A program made the position numbers and the translations under genes. Positions 21,782 to 34,215 of a stretch of 64,000 nucleotides of DNA are shown piece by piece. How positions within the stretch are numbered: position 1 is the first letter of the stretch; the number at the start of each line of letters is the position of its first letter. A model generated the notes under the pieces. That model did not search any database and was not told the DNA's origin. It worked only from the letters and a program-made list of their open reading frames with translations. The stretch comes from Diplonema papillatum (lineage: Eukaryota; Euglenozoa; Diplonemea; Diplonemida; Diplonemidae). The stretch covers positions 62,001 to 126,000 of the forward strand of contig JAPJBO010000470.1 of the NCBI GenBank assembly GCA_030068145.1, given 5' to 3'.

Positions 21782-24576
21782 ACACCAGCAACACCGCTCT
21801 AGGTGTCAAAGCCCCAAGCCGCACCTGCTACACGGAGTCCGATCCTCCAAGGCACGGCACCTGCCTTATGAATTCACCAGGAAGAGCAGTATTTCTGTCG
21901 CGGTTGGCTGTTTTCTTTCTCGGATTCCCGCCCCGACAACCCCTCCAAGTCATATCTGTTGCTCGTATTTGTGAACGTGGCGGGGGAGAGAAACCATTTT
22001 CATAAACTCTACTTGTTTTGACCAGAACAGGGTCCGCACAATTGCAACTACTGGGGGGGGTTTGAATACAATAGGTATAATATCGTATTTGCTGAGGAAG
22101 GGTAGAGAAAACCGGGTTTTCAAAAAGTCTGGGTGCTGAAAGTCTGCGTACAGGTACGCGGGGTTAACATTGGGGGGAATTTGGCAAAAGAAATAGCCTG
22201 CTAGTGGATGATCGTGAGTGAATATGCTTGTTAGGCCAATCTTCTCCCAAACACGCTGGCGTGTGTTTGTTTGCACGTGCCGGCCCCTTGTAGTGTTGGA
22301 GGCCTTCCCGAGCTCATCTGCTTTGTCAACTACTGGGAGCCTAATAGAGGGTGACCTTGCGACTTCAGGCTTAAGTGTTCTTTGTGTGCCCTTCGCTGAT
22401 CCAGCCCCTGCACTGCTGCGGTGTGTTGTGCGCAAGAAAAGCGGAGGAGAAGGGTCGTACGACGGCAAGTTGAAGCGGCGAACAGAAAGACCCGGGGGGT
22501 GGTGGAAAGAAGGAAAGAAAGGGAGAAAAAAAACAGGACGAAGATGGAATCAAGAATCAACCAGGGAGGAACACTGCTGTTCTCGTACCGCAGGGCCAAT
22601 AAACCCTACCTTTGTCAGCTCATGGCGAGGGAAAGTTTGGCCGCACCGCAGGCCAAGACACTCGACCTTCGTCAGCGACTCCCTCATGGCGAGGAAAGGT
22701 TACAGGGATCTTCCAAAGTGGAAGCAAAAAACCCGAATCCTCCTCCCAGGAGGTGGGACTAGTTTTCGTTTGCTATATACGCCGCCCCTCCTCCTGACCC
22801 AAACACCCTGTTGTACTCTGTTGAGCAAGGTGGCCCTACCCCCAGTACCGTCGCCCTCTTAAGGTGGACACCATCGTAGGGTTAGAGCAGTATGCATTTA
22901 GGCGGTTGGACGAGATAACTCACCCAAAAACCGCACACCGCGAGAGTAGGAAAAGAGAAGCCAGAATTCTGCGTTGATTACACATTAGACAGTTCCTTTA
23001 ACTTCGCCAGAGACAGTGGGCTTGGTGTCTGGTCGGAAGGCAGTAAGAGAAAAAAAGGTTTCCGGCCGAAACTTCCCAAAGCCTGCAGTTCGAAAACCTT
23101 TCTTGTCCGAGAAATCTGCGACGTGACGAAGAGCCAAGCCGCTTCATTCCAAGATGAAAACGCGGAAGAGAAACGGCGTCCTGCGTTCGCTGCATTCGCG
23201 AGTCCGCAGCAATTTGGCAAGGAGACCACCAGCAACCTTTTGCAGCGGCGGTTCTCGAAGCAGCACCGACCACACGTGTCCAATCAATGTGCCTAAAGAT
23301 TGAGGCCCTGTGGTGCAGTCCGTTCCCAATCAGTACGATCCAACAGCCAGGCGAGAAAAACACTGCCGGGCCCCCCCCCCCCGAACAAAATGAGAGAGAA
23401 AATACTCGAGGACTGCCATGTGCAAGTATTTCCTACAAAGCAGGTGCTCATGCAAAAAAAGAGTCCGAGACAAGAAAGAAACCCCGCTTTTCACTTCGGA
23501 CACTCACTTCGGTACTGGAAAAAGCCCTGGGCCCGGAACCGACCAGGGACATCCTGGACAACAAATTGTCTTTCCCGCGGGTTACACAAAACCCCAGCTA
23601 CTTTTATAATAGCATGGGGAAAACTATACGGGAAGTCTTCTTTCTCGTTCGTCGCGCGTACAGGGAATAAACCTTGGGGGAGGGGGGTTTCCTGTAGTAG
23701 TACTTTTTGGTTGGTTTCGTTAAGTTTTCTCATGTGCAGCCATTGTTCCGGAAATCAGTACAACAGTACTCCCAAGAAAACAGATTGTGCTTCAGTGGGG
23801 ACGACCAACCTTTTGGCTCCGTAGCAGATTCCGAAGCAAGGTTTGTACACCGACAGCGCCTCGTTTCAGTGACCAGAAACTGGCAGAACCCCAATTTTCG
23901 TGAATTGCCAGTAGTTGACCCACAAACAAGCATACTGGCGCTGTTTTTGAGTCGGCAGAGAATGACCTGGTCAATCATGGCAATTCACCAGCTTTGCTGA
24001 TCATTTCCTTCTGGGGTTCATCTTGCCCACAGACTTTTCCTTCACAATCGTCGGCACTTCAAAGGAGTAATGGGATTACAGCCACCAGCGCATCGGATCG
24101 GGGGAAACTCGGAGCGAAGACAATCTGGGCAAGTTGGCAAGTTGGATAATAAAAGCCGCGCCAGCGGGCTCACAGCTCTTGTTCTTGTGGCTGGACTTAA
24201 CGCAAAATATTGCGCCAACAATGCGCTTACGCAAAGTTCTTCGTGCCCTGATTATTAACCTCCACTCCTCCTGGCATCCTGTTGGATTTGGGCTTGCATC
24301 GGAATCCTTTATCGTGCCAGCGCCCCCTCTCCACGCGCTAGGCAAATGGGCGAATTAACACGACAGATTGATTGTGTGCAGAAGAAAAAAACGAGTACGA
24401 CGTATCGCCGTGCTGGTTGCTCGAGCATGGTTCGGTCGGCGGATCCAGACCGAGCGATGTGCAGTGCTCTAGCGCACTGCGACGGATGTATTGGCGGCAT
24501 ACAGAGATGTATGCGGTGACAAGGTGATAACCCCCTCCCCCAGGTATAGTTTTAGGCTGTTTTTCTTCTTTTTTCT
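21782..24576. other. Intergenic, upstream of the K+ channel
   Basis: No recognisable gene. A ~65-bp segment at 23697-23760 containing TACTTTTTGGTTGGTTTCGT resembles one inside the HAD-gene intron (about 29765-29830). A C10 run lies at 23371-23380. Nothing else can be supported. Confidence 0.45.
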
Positions 24577-25060
24577 TTAAGTTTGTATACGATTCTTTCT
24601 TTCATGCCTCAACTCAGAGTTCGCCAATATGCACAGACATTCTCTTCCGGAGAGGATGAAGCCCCTGGCCGTGGAGCAACTGCGGGGGTGAATCATAGAA
24701 AGCGCAAAAAATTTGTAATGTCGTTCTCGATCTGCATGGTCCTCCAGCAGTGGGCACTCGGTCCAAATGTGCTCAGCGCCGGGGGCTGGCTGCAATGATA
24801 GGACTCGTTGGTACCGCCCCGGAGGTGATAGAGCAGCCGAACAGACGCTGGGTCTCGCTGGCGCTGTGCGTCTTACAGCGACATGACCTGTTGCAACAAG
24901 CGCAGAGGGCTGGGGGTATCATTTCTGAGCCGATTGCCCAACGCTTTCGCTTTGGGGCCGTCGAGAGGGCGCGCGTTTGATAGCTGGGCGAAACATAAAG
25001 CTGCTTGACAGACCAAAGGAAGTGACGAGACGTACGAATGTTAGACGAGACAGGACACAC
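24577..25060 (-). mobile_element. Relic of the 3' end of a LINE-like reverse transcriptase
   Basis: Two overlapping minus-strand frames together look like the zinc-binding segment that ends many non-LTR retrotransposon polyproteins. The downstream frame has GAEHIWTECPLLEDH followed by RER, as in the zf-RVT motif (EH-x-x-x-x-CP). The upstream frame has GSEMIPPALCACCN with paired cysteines, as in the preceding region. The two are in different frames around 24773-24795, so the piece is broken. No reverse transcriptase core was found upstream, so it is a 5'-truncated or eroded fragment. The assignment rests on a short motif. Confidence 0.38.
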
Positions 25061-28000
25061 GATAGGATATGGCTTATGAGATATAGGCGGTTCAAAGCGA
25101 AATGAAACGGACTAAAGTTGGCCACGTACTCGGTCCTTTTGTGTATCTGGTATCTACTTAGCCAAATTAGGGGGGAACCGATGGCTGTCCGGACTAAAGG
25201 TCAACAGTCCTGTCGATAATTGTCTGGATATTAATTACGTATTCAACCCAACGGACGGAGAGGAGGTGCAGAATGACTCCTCGGAAGACTCCGAAAAACT
25301 TCTCGACGACTTCTGACGAGATTTATGAGTCCGTTCGCCCGTAAGGGCTAATTTAGGTCTCATCCGGTCTGCTATACCGGATCGGTGAGCTCCCTCTACT
25401 ACACTGGGCATAAACCTGATCTGGCCCATTGGTTCCACCAACGGAAACCCCGGGAGACCCTGACAACGACGCAGAAATCGTAAGCTTGCCAGCAGTTCCA
25501 TCACAGAAGCTGCTTCACAAGTCCCGTCAGGCGAAAAGAAAAGCCGCCACGTGCACCGTGAAGCCGGTTCGGCAACGGAGCCTGCTGCAAGCATCACGCG
25601 GCCCAGCTTCTGGACGATTAAAGTATTCTGCCGTTGCGCTCACCAGAGGGTACCGTCAAAAAGACGTGCGGCTATCACATCGGTGAGAGGGAATTCACGC
25701 AAACAGACCACGAGGACACTGTGTTGCGTTGGCGCACGATCCCCCCCACCCCTTTTGCCGGGGAACTCATTGACGCTGATCTCGCTGTAAATGGCTTGGG
25801 GTCGTAGATCCGAGCAATGTTACTCAGTCACGCCTCCTGACGAACTTCAGTGACGAAGGAGCCAAAAGATTCTGGCACGGAGATATTTTTTCTCGTCGCC
25901 CGTTCCAGTCAGAAGTGATAACACGGCCCCCTCCCGGCGAGCTGTGAGCGCAAAAGTACAAACAAAAGACCTGGGAATCACGTCTTGAATCAGTCAGGCA
26001 GGGTAGAGGCAGAAGCATTGAGAGTGAACCGTCCGGCAACGCCGAATGTGGCAAAAGCCGGAAGGATCGCCCCTAGAATGTTCTTTTCCCAGTTGACAGG
26101 GGCTGGGAGGGAGGGTGCTTCATTCAAGCGAGAGAGAGGGACGAGTTAGAGTTGCCACTTCTCTGAGTTTCCAGGTTCCCCATTCCCATTTGATTGCCGC
26201 CCATTTGCCGCAACTGGCGAGGCTCGTCTCCGTTCCCTTCTCTTCTTCGCTTCTACTACCCCTTCCGATTTGTTGAGCCAGCCTTAGCTGCCTCTTCGTC
26301 TTAAAGCATGTTATCTTCTTTTCATGAATCTTTGTTTACCGGGGGGAGGTAAACGTTGCACCGCATTCTAGTGTAAACGCGGGTAAACCGAGGGAGTTGG
26401 GTGGTGGGTACTTTTGATAGTTATCGAACTCGAGAACCCAACCAGCAACCATACAATAATCATGATGATGGTTCGACTGCATCGGGACGCGGGGGGGGGG
26501 GGGATTGGAGGGGAAGTACCGCTGAGTGGCTGCCGCAGAGGGGCCGCACCGCAAACACAGCGACACAGCAAACAGCTAGAAAGAAAGAGGAAAGGATGCG
26601 GGGGTCGCAGAAGGGAGAGCACGAAAGGGCGGGTTTCTGGCGAAGTGACGCCTTGCAACACCCCTCGGATCATCCCCCTCACGGCTCTCCAAGAAGACGG
26701 CGGACAACCACAGCGAGACTCAACCGATCGCCACCGTTCACCGTTGATAGAGCACACGGTTTCGTGCGGTTGCTGCTCAGACCGTCCCTGATATGGATCG
26801 AGGGGGTGCCTTGCTGAAAAAACTGCTACATTATGGCAGACGACTTGATTTTATTGTAAACAAGCCAGTGTGCACAAAGCGGTGTTTCCTGCATAAGGTA
26901 GATATGTGATACGTCTCAACTCAATCCCTGACGTATCATGGAAAGTGGGGGGGGGGCATGAGAGAGGGGTGTTCCGCCGACTATTGATCCAAGGGTCAGT
27001 CAGGATATAGGTTGCTACCTCCACCTCCTCGGGTCACCAACGATCAAGCGGAGTTGACCTGTCTAATTTTCGCTACCCAGCAACGTGTTCGGTGGTACTG
27101 CAGCCACGGTTCACGGCAACCATCTTCCAAACCACAGCGGGCTACTGAACACAAGCCGTAGAAACCCTGCCTACATTACAAAGTACATGGGGCAATCACA
27201 GACTGTCCGCGACAAGGGGAGAGAGAGAAAGAGACACGCAGGTGTACCTCTCCGCACGTAAGGAGGGATGCATCCCTCACGCAGATGGAGAAGGCGAAAC
27301 AGCCGCGATTGCTTCTCGCCAGTGAAACGGCTCTCTTAGCGCCCCTCCCCCCTCAAAAAACACCACGTGACAGCCGGCCTGGCAGGGCAGCGAGTGATTT
27401 TCATCAAAACAGGTCCTCCTTCCGGGCGTGGACTGAATGCCATCTACCGCCACGCTCCGAGCCGCTGTGAACGCGTGCCGCTCACGCCGTCTCGACGCCA
27501 TGCACACCTGCGGGGAACACCGTTGAGGTTCGTCGTCCCGCCCTTGCAACGCGCAGGAGTCGCTCGCCTTCTCTCTACCCGGTGGAGTATCTTCCTCCGT
27601 TTACTTACCCTTTTCATTCTTGCTTGCACAAGACGAGCGCAATCTGGGGCCGCTGCCTTTCGTCGATGTATGTTTGAATACGCTTGATCTTGACCAACGG
27701 TTCCTGTATGTATGGATGTTTGCAGATCCTGATAATACGCTGGGACGGCAAAAATAGCTGAGTCGCAGCTCTTAACAAGGCGGATAGAGAAAAAAAAAAG
27801 GCGAATTTGGAGTGGAAGGAATGGTCGGCCCTGCCTTTGACCCACGCCACCGACTCAGAGGTTTGATCAACTATTCCCTGCCCAGTATTCGCAGGAGGAA
27901 AGAACTCCAATCCTTGACTACTGCACCAAGATCTGACCACGCCTAGCTTTGTGATACAGGACACTCCTGAAACTCGTGAGCAGCACGGTTGGGAGAGCGA

Positions 28001-28133
28001 CGACAAACGAGCGGCAGGCATGAGCTTGCCAGTCAACAAGCATGAGCTTGCCGGTTAGTCGTAGGTGCGAAGTGTTCAGCCGCCACAAGCTGCTGACACC
28101 TTGACAGCCTGAGCGACAGGGATCTCAGTCGCA
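25061..28133. other. Intergenic, repeat-poor
   Basis: No recognisable gene. Contains a G13 run (26491-26503), a G-rich spot near 26946 and a 13-bp direct repeat GCATGAGCTTGCC (28018 and 28040) next to the transposase fragment. Confidence 0.45.
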
Positions 28134-28394
28134 ATGCCGAAGTTCAACAGGCTCATTTGTTGCTTTTGCAAGCGCTGTCCACTGGTGTTCTTGCCGCCAA
28201 ATTCGGTGGCGTGTGAGTACTATGAGAAAGTCGCCGAAGACGTGCACCCACTGGCGCACCTCATCGACCAAGCACCGCAGCACTCCTCAGGTTTGCTCCC
28301 GGCCTGGCTGAAGGCCCATGAGGTGCCGAAGAAAGTGACGCACATCCTCCAGCCAGCGGACCAATACATCGTGCAACTAAGAAGCAGAGCGTGA
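28134..28394 (+). mobile_element. DDE-superfamily (pogo/Tigger-like) transposase fragment
   Basis: An 86-residue ATG-started frame contains LIDQAPQHSS, which resembles the second catalytic Asp block (LxDNAPxH) of DDE_1 transposases. About 25 residues later comes HILQPADQYIV, the equivalent of the HLLQPLD block with the third catalytic residue. The upstream first-Asp domain and the DNA-binding region are missing, so this is a remnant or a small domesticated piece. It lies 43 bp from the stop codon of the convergent HAD-fold gene. Plain DNA transposon origin is inferred from the two motifs only. Confidence 0.42.
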
Positions 28395-28437
28395 TTGGAC
28401 CACGCAGGCTCATAGAGCGGAGGCGACGAGCACGCCT

Positions 28438-30340
28438 TCAACAAACGGCGTGGAAAACACGGCTCAAAACAGAACGCTTCTCACCCATTTTCAGGAGGCG
28501 AGCCCTGTGCCGGGGGGTGGCGCATGCGCGCGCGGGGGTGGAGCATACCGCTTTGATGTCCCGGAGGAGGCGGTAGATGCGGCCGCCGGACGCCCTGATT
28601 TCCATCTCGCCGGACGCGGAGTCCTCAACGCGCCGCAGGAGGGACGGCTGCGGCGGCGGCGCACCGTTCGGCTCGGGCTCCGAGTCTTCCTGGCTCTGGC
28701 TCCGAGCTTGGCCTTCGTGCCGGCCGCCGTCGCAGCCCCCGTTGCAGTGGTGGTCGGCGGCGGGCGGGGGAGGGAACAGGGCATCGGCCGACGGCGGGTG
28801 GCTGCCGGGGGCCAGGTGCCGCAGCATTTCTTCGAACCGAGCCGCGTCGCTGTCGGTGGCGTACAGCGCGTAGTACGACGAGCCGGGGCCGCTCGCCTTC
28901 GGCGTCTTCACGACGCGCACGCTTTCAATGCGGAGTGCGTGCGGCACCGCGTTGCACTTCGTAACCGCGGAAGCGACGCTGTTGACGTTGCGCATGACAA
29001 AGTAGCCGTCCGCGACCTCGGCAAGCTCTTCCGGCAGTTCTACGCACTTCGACGGAGAGTACAAAGCGTCGGTAGCCATCGGGTCGACGTGCGTGCACGC
29101 GGGGTTCTTCTTTTCTTGTGAACGGACGGCGGCCTTGATTTTCGACATCTCATACGCGCCGATTCCGAGCCTTTTGTACACCCACAGCGTCGGGCACGTG
29201 TCCCTCGCTGGGAGGAGGTTTCGGTAGTCATCGTCAACCAAGACGCACTCTTCGGGGCGGACCGAGAACTGGGCTTGCAGCTTCTTCGCGATGACGTGCT
29301 TGTCGCAGTCGCTCTGCACGGCGAGGTGATGGTCGCAGCCGATGACGCAGGAGAACTCGGGCAGCTGGCCGATCCTGGACGCGGTCCCGACGACGTCGGT
29401 GAAGCCGTGCGAGACGATCACCAGCGACGCGCCCCGCTGCTTCAGCTCGCCCAGGAACGCAGCCAGCTTCTTCCGGCGTGCCTCGCCGCCGTACACCGGG
29501 GCGATGCTTTCCGTCGTCGGGTACTGCTCGCGGAAGATCCGCATCTGCTCCGCAATGTGCCGACGCTGGCCTTCCTCTTCCTGTGCGTGGGGCGAGGCGG
29601 GTCGGGGGCGTTGGGGCCATGCCCTGCCGCTGCATTGCGACGGGAACAATGCGCTGATAAACGATACGGACGAACAGCATCAATAACACTTTGGTCAGTT
29701 GATGAAAATGATAAGGTAAAGGTTTCTTGTTCTTCGCATGTACAGTATAAAACTCTCTGGGGGGGTACCTGTATTGGCACTTTTTCGTTGGCTTCGTTTT
29801 ATCGTTCATGTGCAACCGTTGAAATGTTCCCGTCAATACCAATGTACTGAGCCGCGATCCCATTTGGGATTTATTTTGCTTCAAACTGCTGCTTTCGAGC
29901 ACTCGAACCAACTGTCCCTCGAAGAACGATCCCCGGCGGGTGAGTGCGAGGGGTAACTCCCCATAAAACAGCCTGTCTAGCTGGGACACTCCAGCAATGT
30001 CCAAGTGTCCTGCTAGTACGACGCAGGCGGGGTTTGCTGTCAGGCTGCAGCTGGGTTTTCGTACCAGACCTCTTGTCCCCGTTTGGGTGGTGAGCGACAG
30101 TCGGTCACACGCGCGTTAGAACGGGATTATTGTGCACTGTTGCAATGGCGGTTTGGCTGCCACAGTGGGACGCACGGAAAAAAAGGACACTGGTTGTCAG
30201 TAGCAGTTGGAACGGGGAAAGAGCCATACCGAGGAAACGCCTTCGTACGGATCTTTGGTGAGCATAGAATCGAGATGGTGGTACAGGTGGATGGAGGCAA
30301 GAGTCTGATCATAGTCGAAGAGGACCAACTTGATACTCAT
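28438..30340 (-). CDS. HAD-superfamily phosphatase-like protein (two exons)
   Basis: Predicted 417-residue HAD-fold protein. Exon 1 is 30340-30230 and exon 2 is 29580-28438. The 649-bp intron has donor GTATGG and acceptor CACAG, with an in-phase join. Exon 1 supplies HAD motif I, LVLFDYDQTL, with nucleophile D9 and acid D11. Exon 2 supplies motif II (S94 in IVSHG), a motif III lysine (K131 or K136) and motif IV (VDDDYRN, D153-D155). It should hydrolyse a phosphoester with Mg2+, but the substrate is unknown. The C-terminal ~200 residues are Pro/Ser/Glu-rich and lack family features. A small extra exon inside the intron cannot be excluded, because the motif I to II spacing is only about 80 residues. 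The intron carries two short dispersed-repeat pieces, near 29765 and 29960. Confidence 0.78.
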
Positions 30341-30900
30341 CTTCGCCACCTGCTTGCTCGCCGCCCTACGAGTTCCGCCTTTCCGTCACAGGCCACCTCC
30401 GTAACGCGCGCCTCAGCCCGCCGCCTATGCAAAGCCGTCTCGTTTCGAGTATTTCCGTGTTCCCGACGCTATTCTTTCTTGTTTTTTCTTCGCGTGTGAG
30501 GCGCGTTGCTTTTTCCTCTTCTTTTCCTTGGTTGGATTGTTGTGCTCGGCTGTGCTGGCAGGTCAGCATCGCGCCAATTCGAGTTGCCCGTCAACACCGC
30601 AACGGACCTTCACCAGGTTTGCCCCCGGCGGGGCTATCCAGGATGGCTCACCATTTTTCGGGTCCCAACAAGTCCTTTCCAGTAAATCAGGATCGCGCTC
30701 TGACACCCAAAACCCCGCACACGTGTGAGACTCCTCGGTCCGTGGTTCAAAGACGGGTAGTAAAAGATTGCTGTGTCGGACATGAGCCTGCGAGCGTTTA
30801 ACCTCAAGGATTGGCACGTCTCCCTTTCAGTGCGGCTTGTGGGTTTGACAGCCTAAGCCTCGCACACGAGGCGAACCGGAAATTACCTACGCGGCTTCTC
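30341..30900. other. Upstream flank of the HAD-fold gene
   Basis: This 5' flank of the minus-strand HAD gene has no recognisable feature of its own. Confidence 0.45.
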
Positions 30901-31235
30901 CTACACGCAAGCTTTGTGATGTTTCCGGTCTTTGCCAATGATCCTACGCGCAAGCTTTGTGATGTTTCTGGTCTCTGCCAATGATCCTACGCGCAAGCTT
31001 TGTGATGTTTCCGGTCTCTGCCAATGATCCTACACGCAAGCTTTGTGACGTTTCCGGTCTCTCTGCCAATGATCCTACACGCAAGCTGTGTGACGTTTCC
31101 GGTCTCTCTGCCAATGATCACACGCAAGCTGTGTGGTTTGCCAATGATCCTACACGCAAGCTATGTGATGCGTCTGGTCTCTGCCAATGATCCTACACGC
31201 AAGCTATGTGATGTGTCTGGTCTCTGCCAATGATC
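30901..31235. repeat. Minisatellite, eight copies of a ~43-bp unit
   Basis: Units contain ACGCAAGCT, GTGATG and CTCTGCCAATGATC. Units 4 and 5 carry an extra CT in the GGTCTCTCTGCC part, and unit 6 has an internal deletion. Neighbouring units share private variants (CTTTGTG early, CTGTGTG in the middle, CTATGTG late), which shows local duplication order. Confidence 0.95.
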
Positions 31236-31881
31236 GCCGAGTCCTCAGTCGAACCTACGCGCAGTCTTCCGCCGACAAAACAGAAACGGGGAACGCATTG
31301 TGTCTCGAGCCAGCATCGACGTCCGCAACGTTTAGGAAACAGAAAAAGGCGACGGGTCGGAAACCGGCAAAAAGGCGCAAAAAAAAAGGGCTAAGAAGAA
31401 GGGGCGGGTGGGAACGGGCAGAACAGCAGAAAAGGAAACAGGAGCCCGTTCTCTGCTCGGGCCCCCGCGGCGTAATAATAATACTAAAATAAAAGGATGG
31501 GACTGCCGGAGGGCAACGCCGGGTGGTTTCTTTTGGTTTCTAGGCCCGGCAGCTGGTTTTCGGACGGGGTTTGGTGAAGGGAATGGACGGGCGGTTGAAA
31601 TATAGCGACACCTCCCCCGTTTTTTGCGAGGCCGTCGTGTGTGCCGGAGAAGGTCTGCTACGCGGAGGGGGAAAGCTTGCACATGTTCGGGCCGCACAGG
31701 CACCAGGCGCCGCGCCGTTGGATGTTTTGCGGAAGAAGAAGGCTACTAACTCTTAGCCAGAGAGGCTGGGGTCGCTTGGCATCGTTGTCTCGTGGGTTTC
31801 ACGACTGTTTGCAAACCTGTGCAGCAGCGTACTCTCGGGGAGGTGATGCAACTCACCATCCAGCAAAATGCAGAGCTAGGG
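31236..31881. other. Intergenic
   Basis: No supportable gene. One frame is Lys/Arg-rich, which is expected from the A-rich DNA. Confidence 0.4.
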
Positions 31882-32127
31882 GGGAGGGCCCAGCGCTCTT
31901 GTTAAGGATCAGCCACTTTGGCCGGATGGCCGGATAAACCAGACCCCCCCCCCTCTACAGTGCAGTCTCCCCCCTCCACAGTGAAAATAGCCTAGGGGGG
32001 GGAGGGGGGGGTCAGCCGGCTGATGGATGGATGGATGGATGGTTCTTAACAAGATGCCTGGGAGGGCCAGCCTTCTTGTTAAGGATCAGCCACTCTGGCC
32101 GGATGCCGGATAAACGAGACCCCCCCA
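31882..32127. repeat. Direct pair of ~70-bp segments with C-tracts
   Basis: The segment containing CTTGTTAAGGATCAGCCACT and GGATAAAC, ending in a C-run, occurs at 31882-31952 and 32060-32127. Between them lie a G-rich stretch and a short (GGAT)n run. Just left of the second copy is CTTAACAAG, the inverse of its CTTGTTAAG. Confidence 0.85.
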
Positions 32128-32166
32128 CCGTACACGACGCACTAGTAAGGTGCATAACTTGTGCAA

Positions 32167-32288
32167 ATAACTAGTTATTTTATAACTAGTTATATTTGAT
32201 ACAACCAGCCGGCCCGGAGGGCCGGCTGTCAGCAACACTGCATCTCGCTGGCGGACAACGTGAGACGCGGTGCGAGTCTTCGCACCGC
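32167..32288. repeat. Cluster of perfect palindromes and hairpins
   Basis: Two copies of the 12-bp palindrome ATAACTAGTTAT (32167-32178, 32182-32193) are followed by a GC hairpin with arms CAGCCGGCCC/GGGCCGGCTG and a 3-nt loop (32206-32228). A third hairpin, GCGGTGCGA/TCGCACCGC with a 4-nt loop, lies at 32267-32288. All arms are perfect. The role is unknown. Confidence 0.9.
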
Positions 32289-32999
32289 CACGAACGGAAG
32301 GACGGGATGACACGCTGTACGCGCCCCCTCATCAAGATAAAGCGGAGTTGAGAAAGAACAACCTCCAGAGTGCACAAAGGAGGGGTGGCTTGCTTCTTCA
32401 GCACCCATCTAGATCACTCCCGTACTGCCACCCCTGCGGCTGCTGTGCAAGTGTGCGTATGTGTGTGTGAGTGTGTGCGCGTAGAGCGGCCCACGGCGCA
32501 ACAGCAAACGCGAGAATTCTTGCAGCAAAGGGTCTGCAACGTCGTGCGACGCAGCTGCAAGTGGGATCCTCGCTGTTTGCGTTGCTGCCTTCGCAACGAG
32601 AGGGGGGCCACAGCTCAGAGAGCCAGCGGGCTTCGGCCTCGGGCTGGGCGTGCTGTTCGCAGATTGTTGCCGCGTTTAAAGTTCAAACTGAGTAGTTTCG
32701 GGGACATCTTCGGAACACGACCGCACAATCGTATTATATTATGCGAAGTTATGCGAAGGTTTAACAAAACCCAACCAAACAGTGCTCGAAAATCCCGTCT
32801 AATAACGTGTTCACACCCTCAGTACACGCGAAGAACCACATTTTCTTGGATCAGTTGATTCCGATCGCGGCTGTTTCGTGTACCAATAAGACCCTGTCTT
32901 CAAGAATGTTCAGGTGCCGATTGTACGGTGGCGTCATTTCTTTATCCATGTCGATGTCCAACGCTGCAGTTTTATTTCCCTTCTCCGGGATGGCTGCCG

Positions 33000-33085
33000 C
33001 GGGCACCGCCCGCTGCACACGGGGATTCGTTTGCGACAATAAAACCTCGGAGGGAAGAATACTGCGTGCTTATCCCACTCAAGCA
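33000..33085 (+). repeat. Copy D of the dispersed repeat, 5' part
   Basis: Shares GATTCGTTTGCGACAATA, CCTCGGAGGGA and TTATCCCACTCAA with 20331-20409 in the K+ channel intron. Its 3' continuation (33126-33186) matches the reverse strand near 37678-37715 (GGTGCCACC region). Confidence 0.8.
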
Positions 33086-33240
33086 ACAGTCCCCTGCAAG
33101 AATGAGTGATAAGGAACTCGTCGGCTGTTGTTGCTCTGTCTCTGGACAGTTCGCAATGGGGAGGTGGCACCACTCACCTGCACCCTCCTCGTGGAACAGC
33201 ATTTCTAGCTGAGACACTCCGGTACTGCCTCTGCATCAAT

Positions 33241-34215
<975 letters not shown>

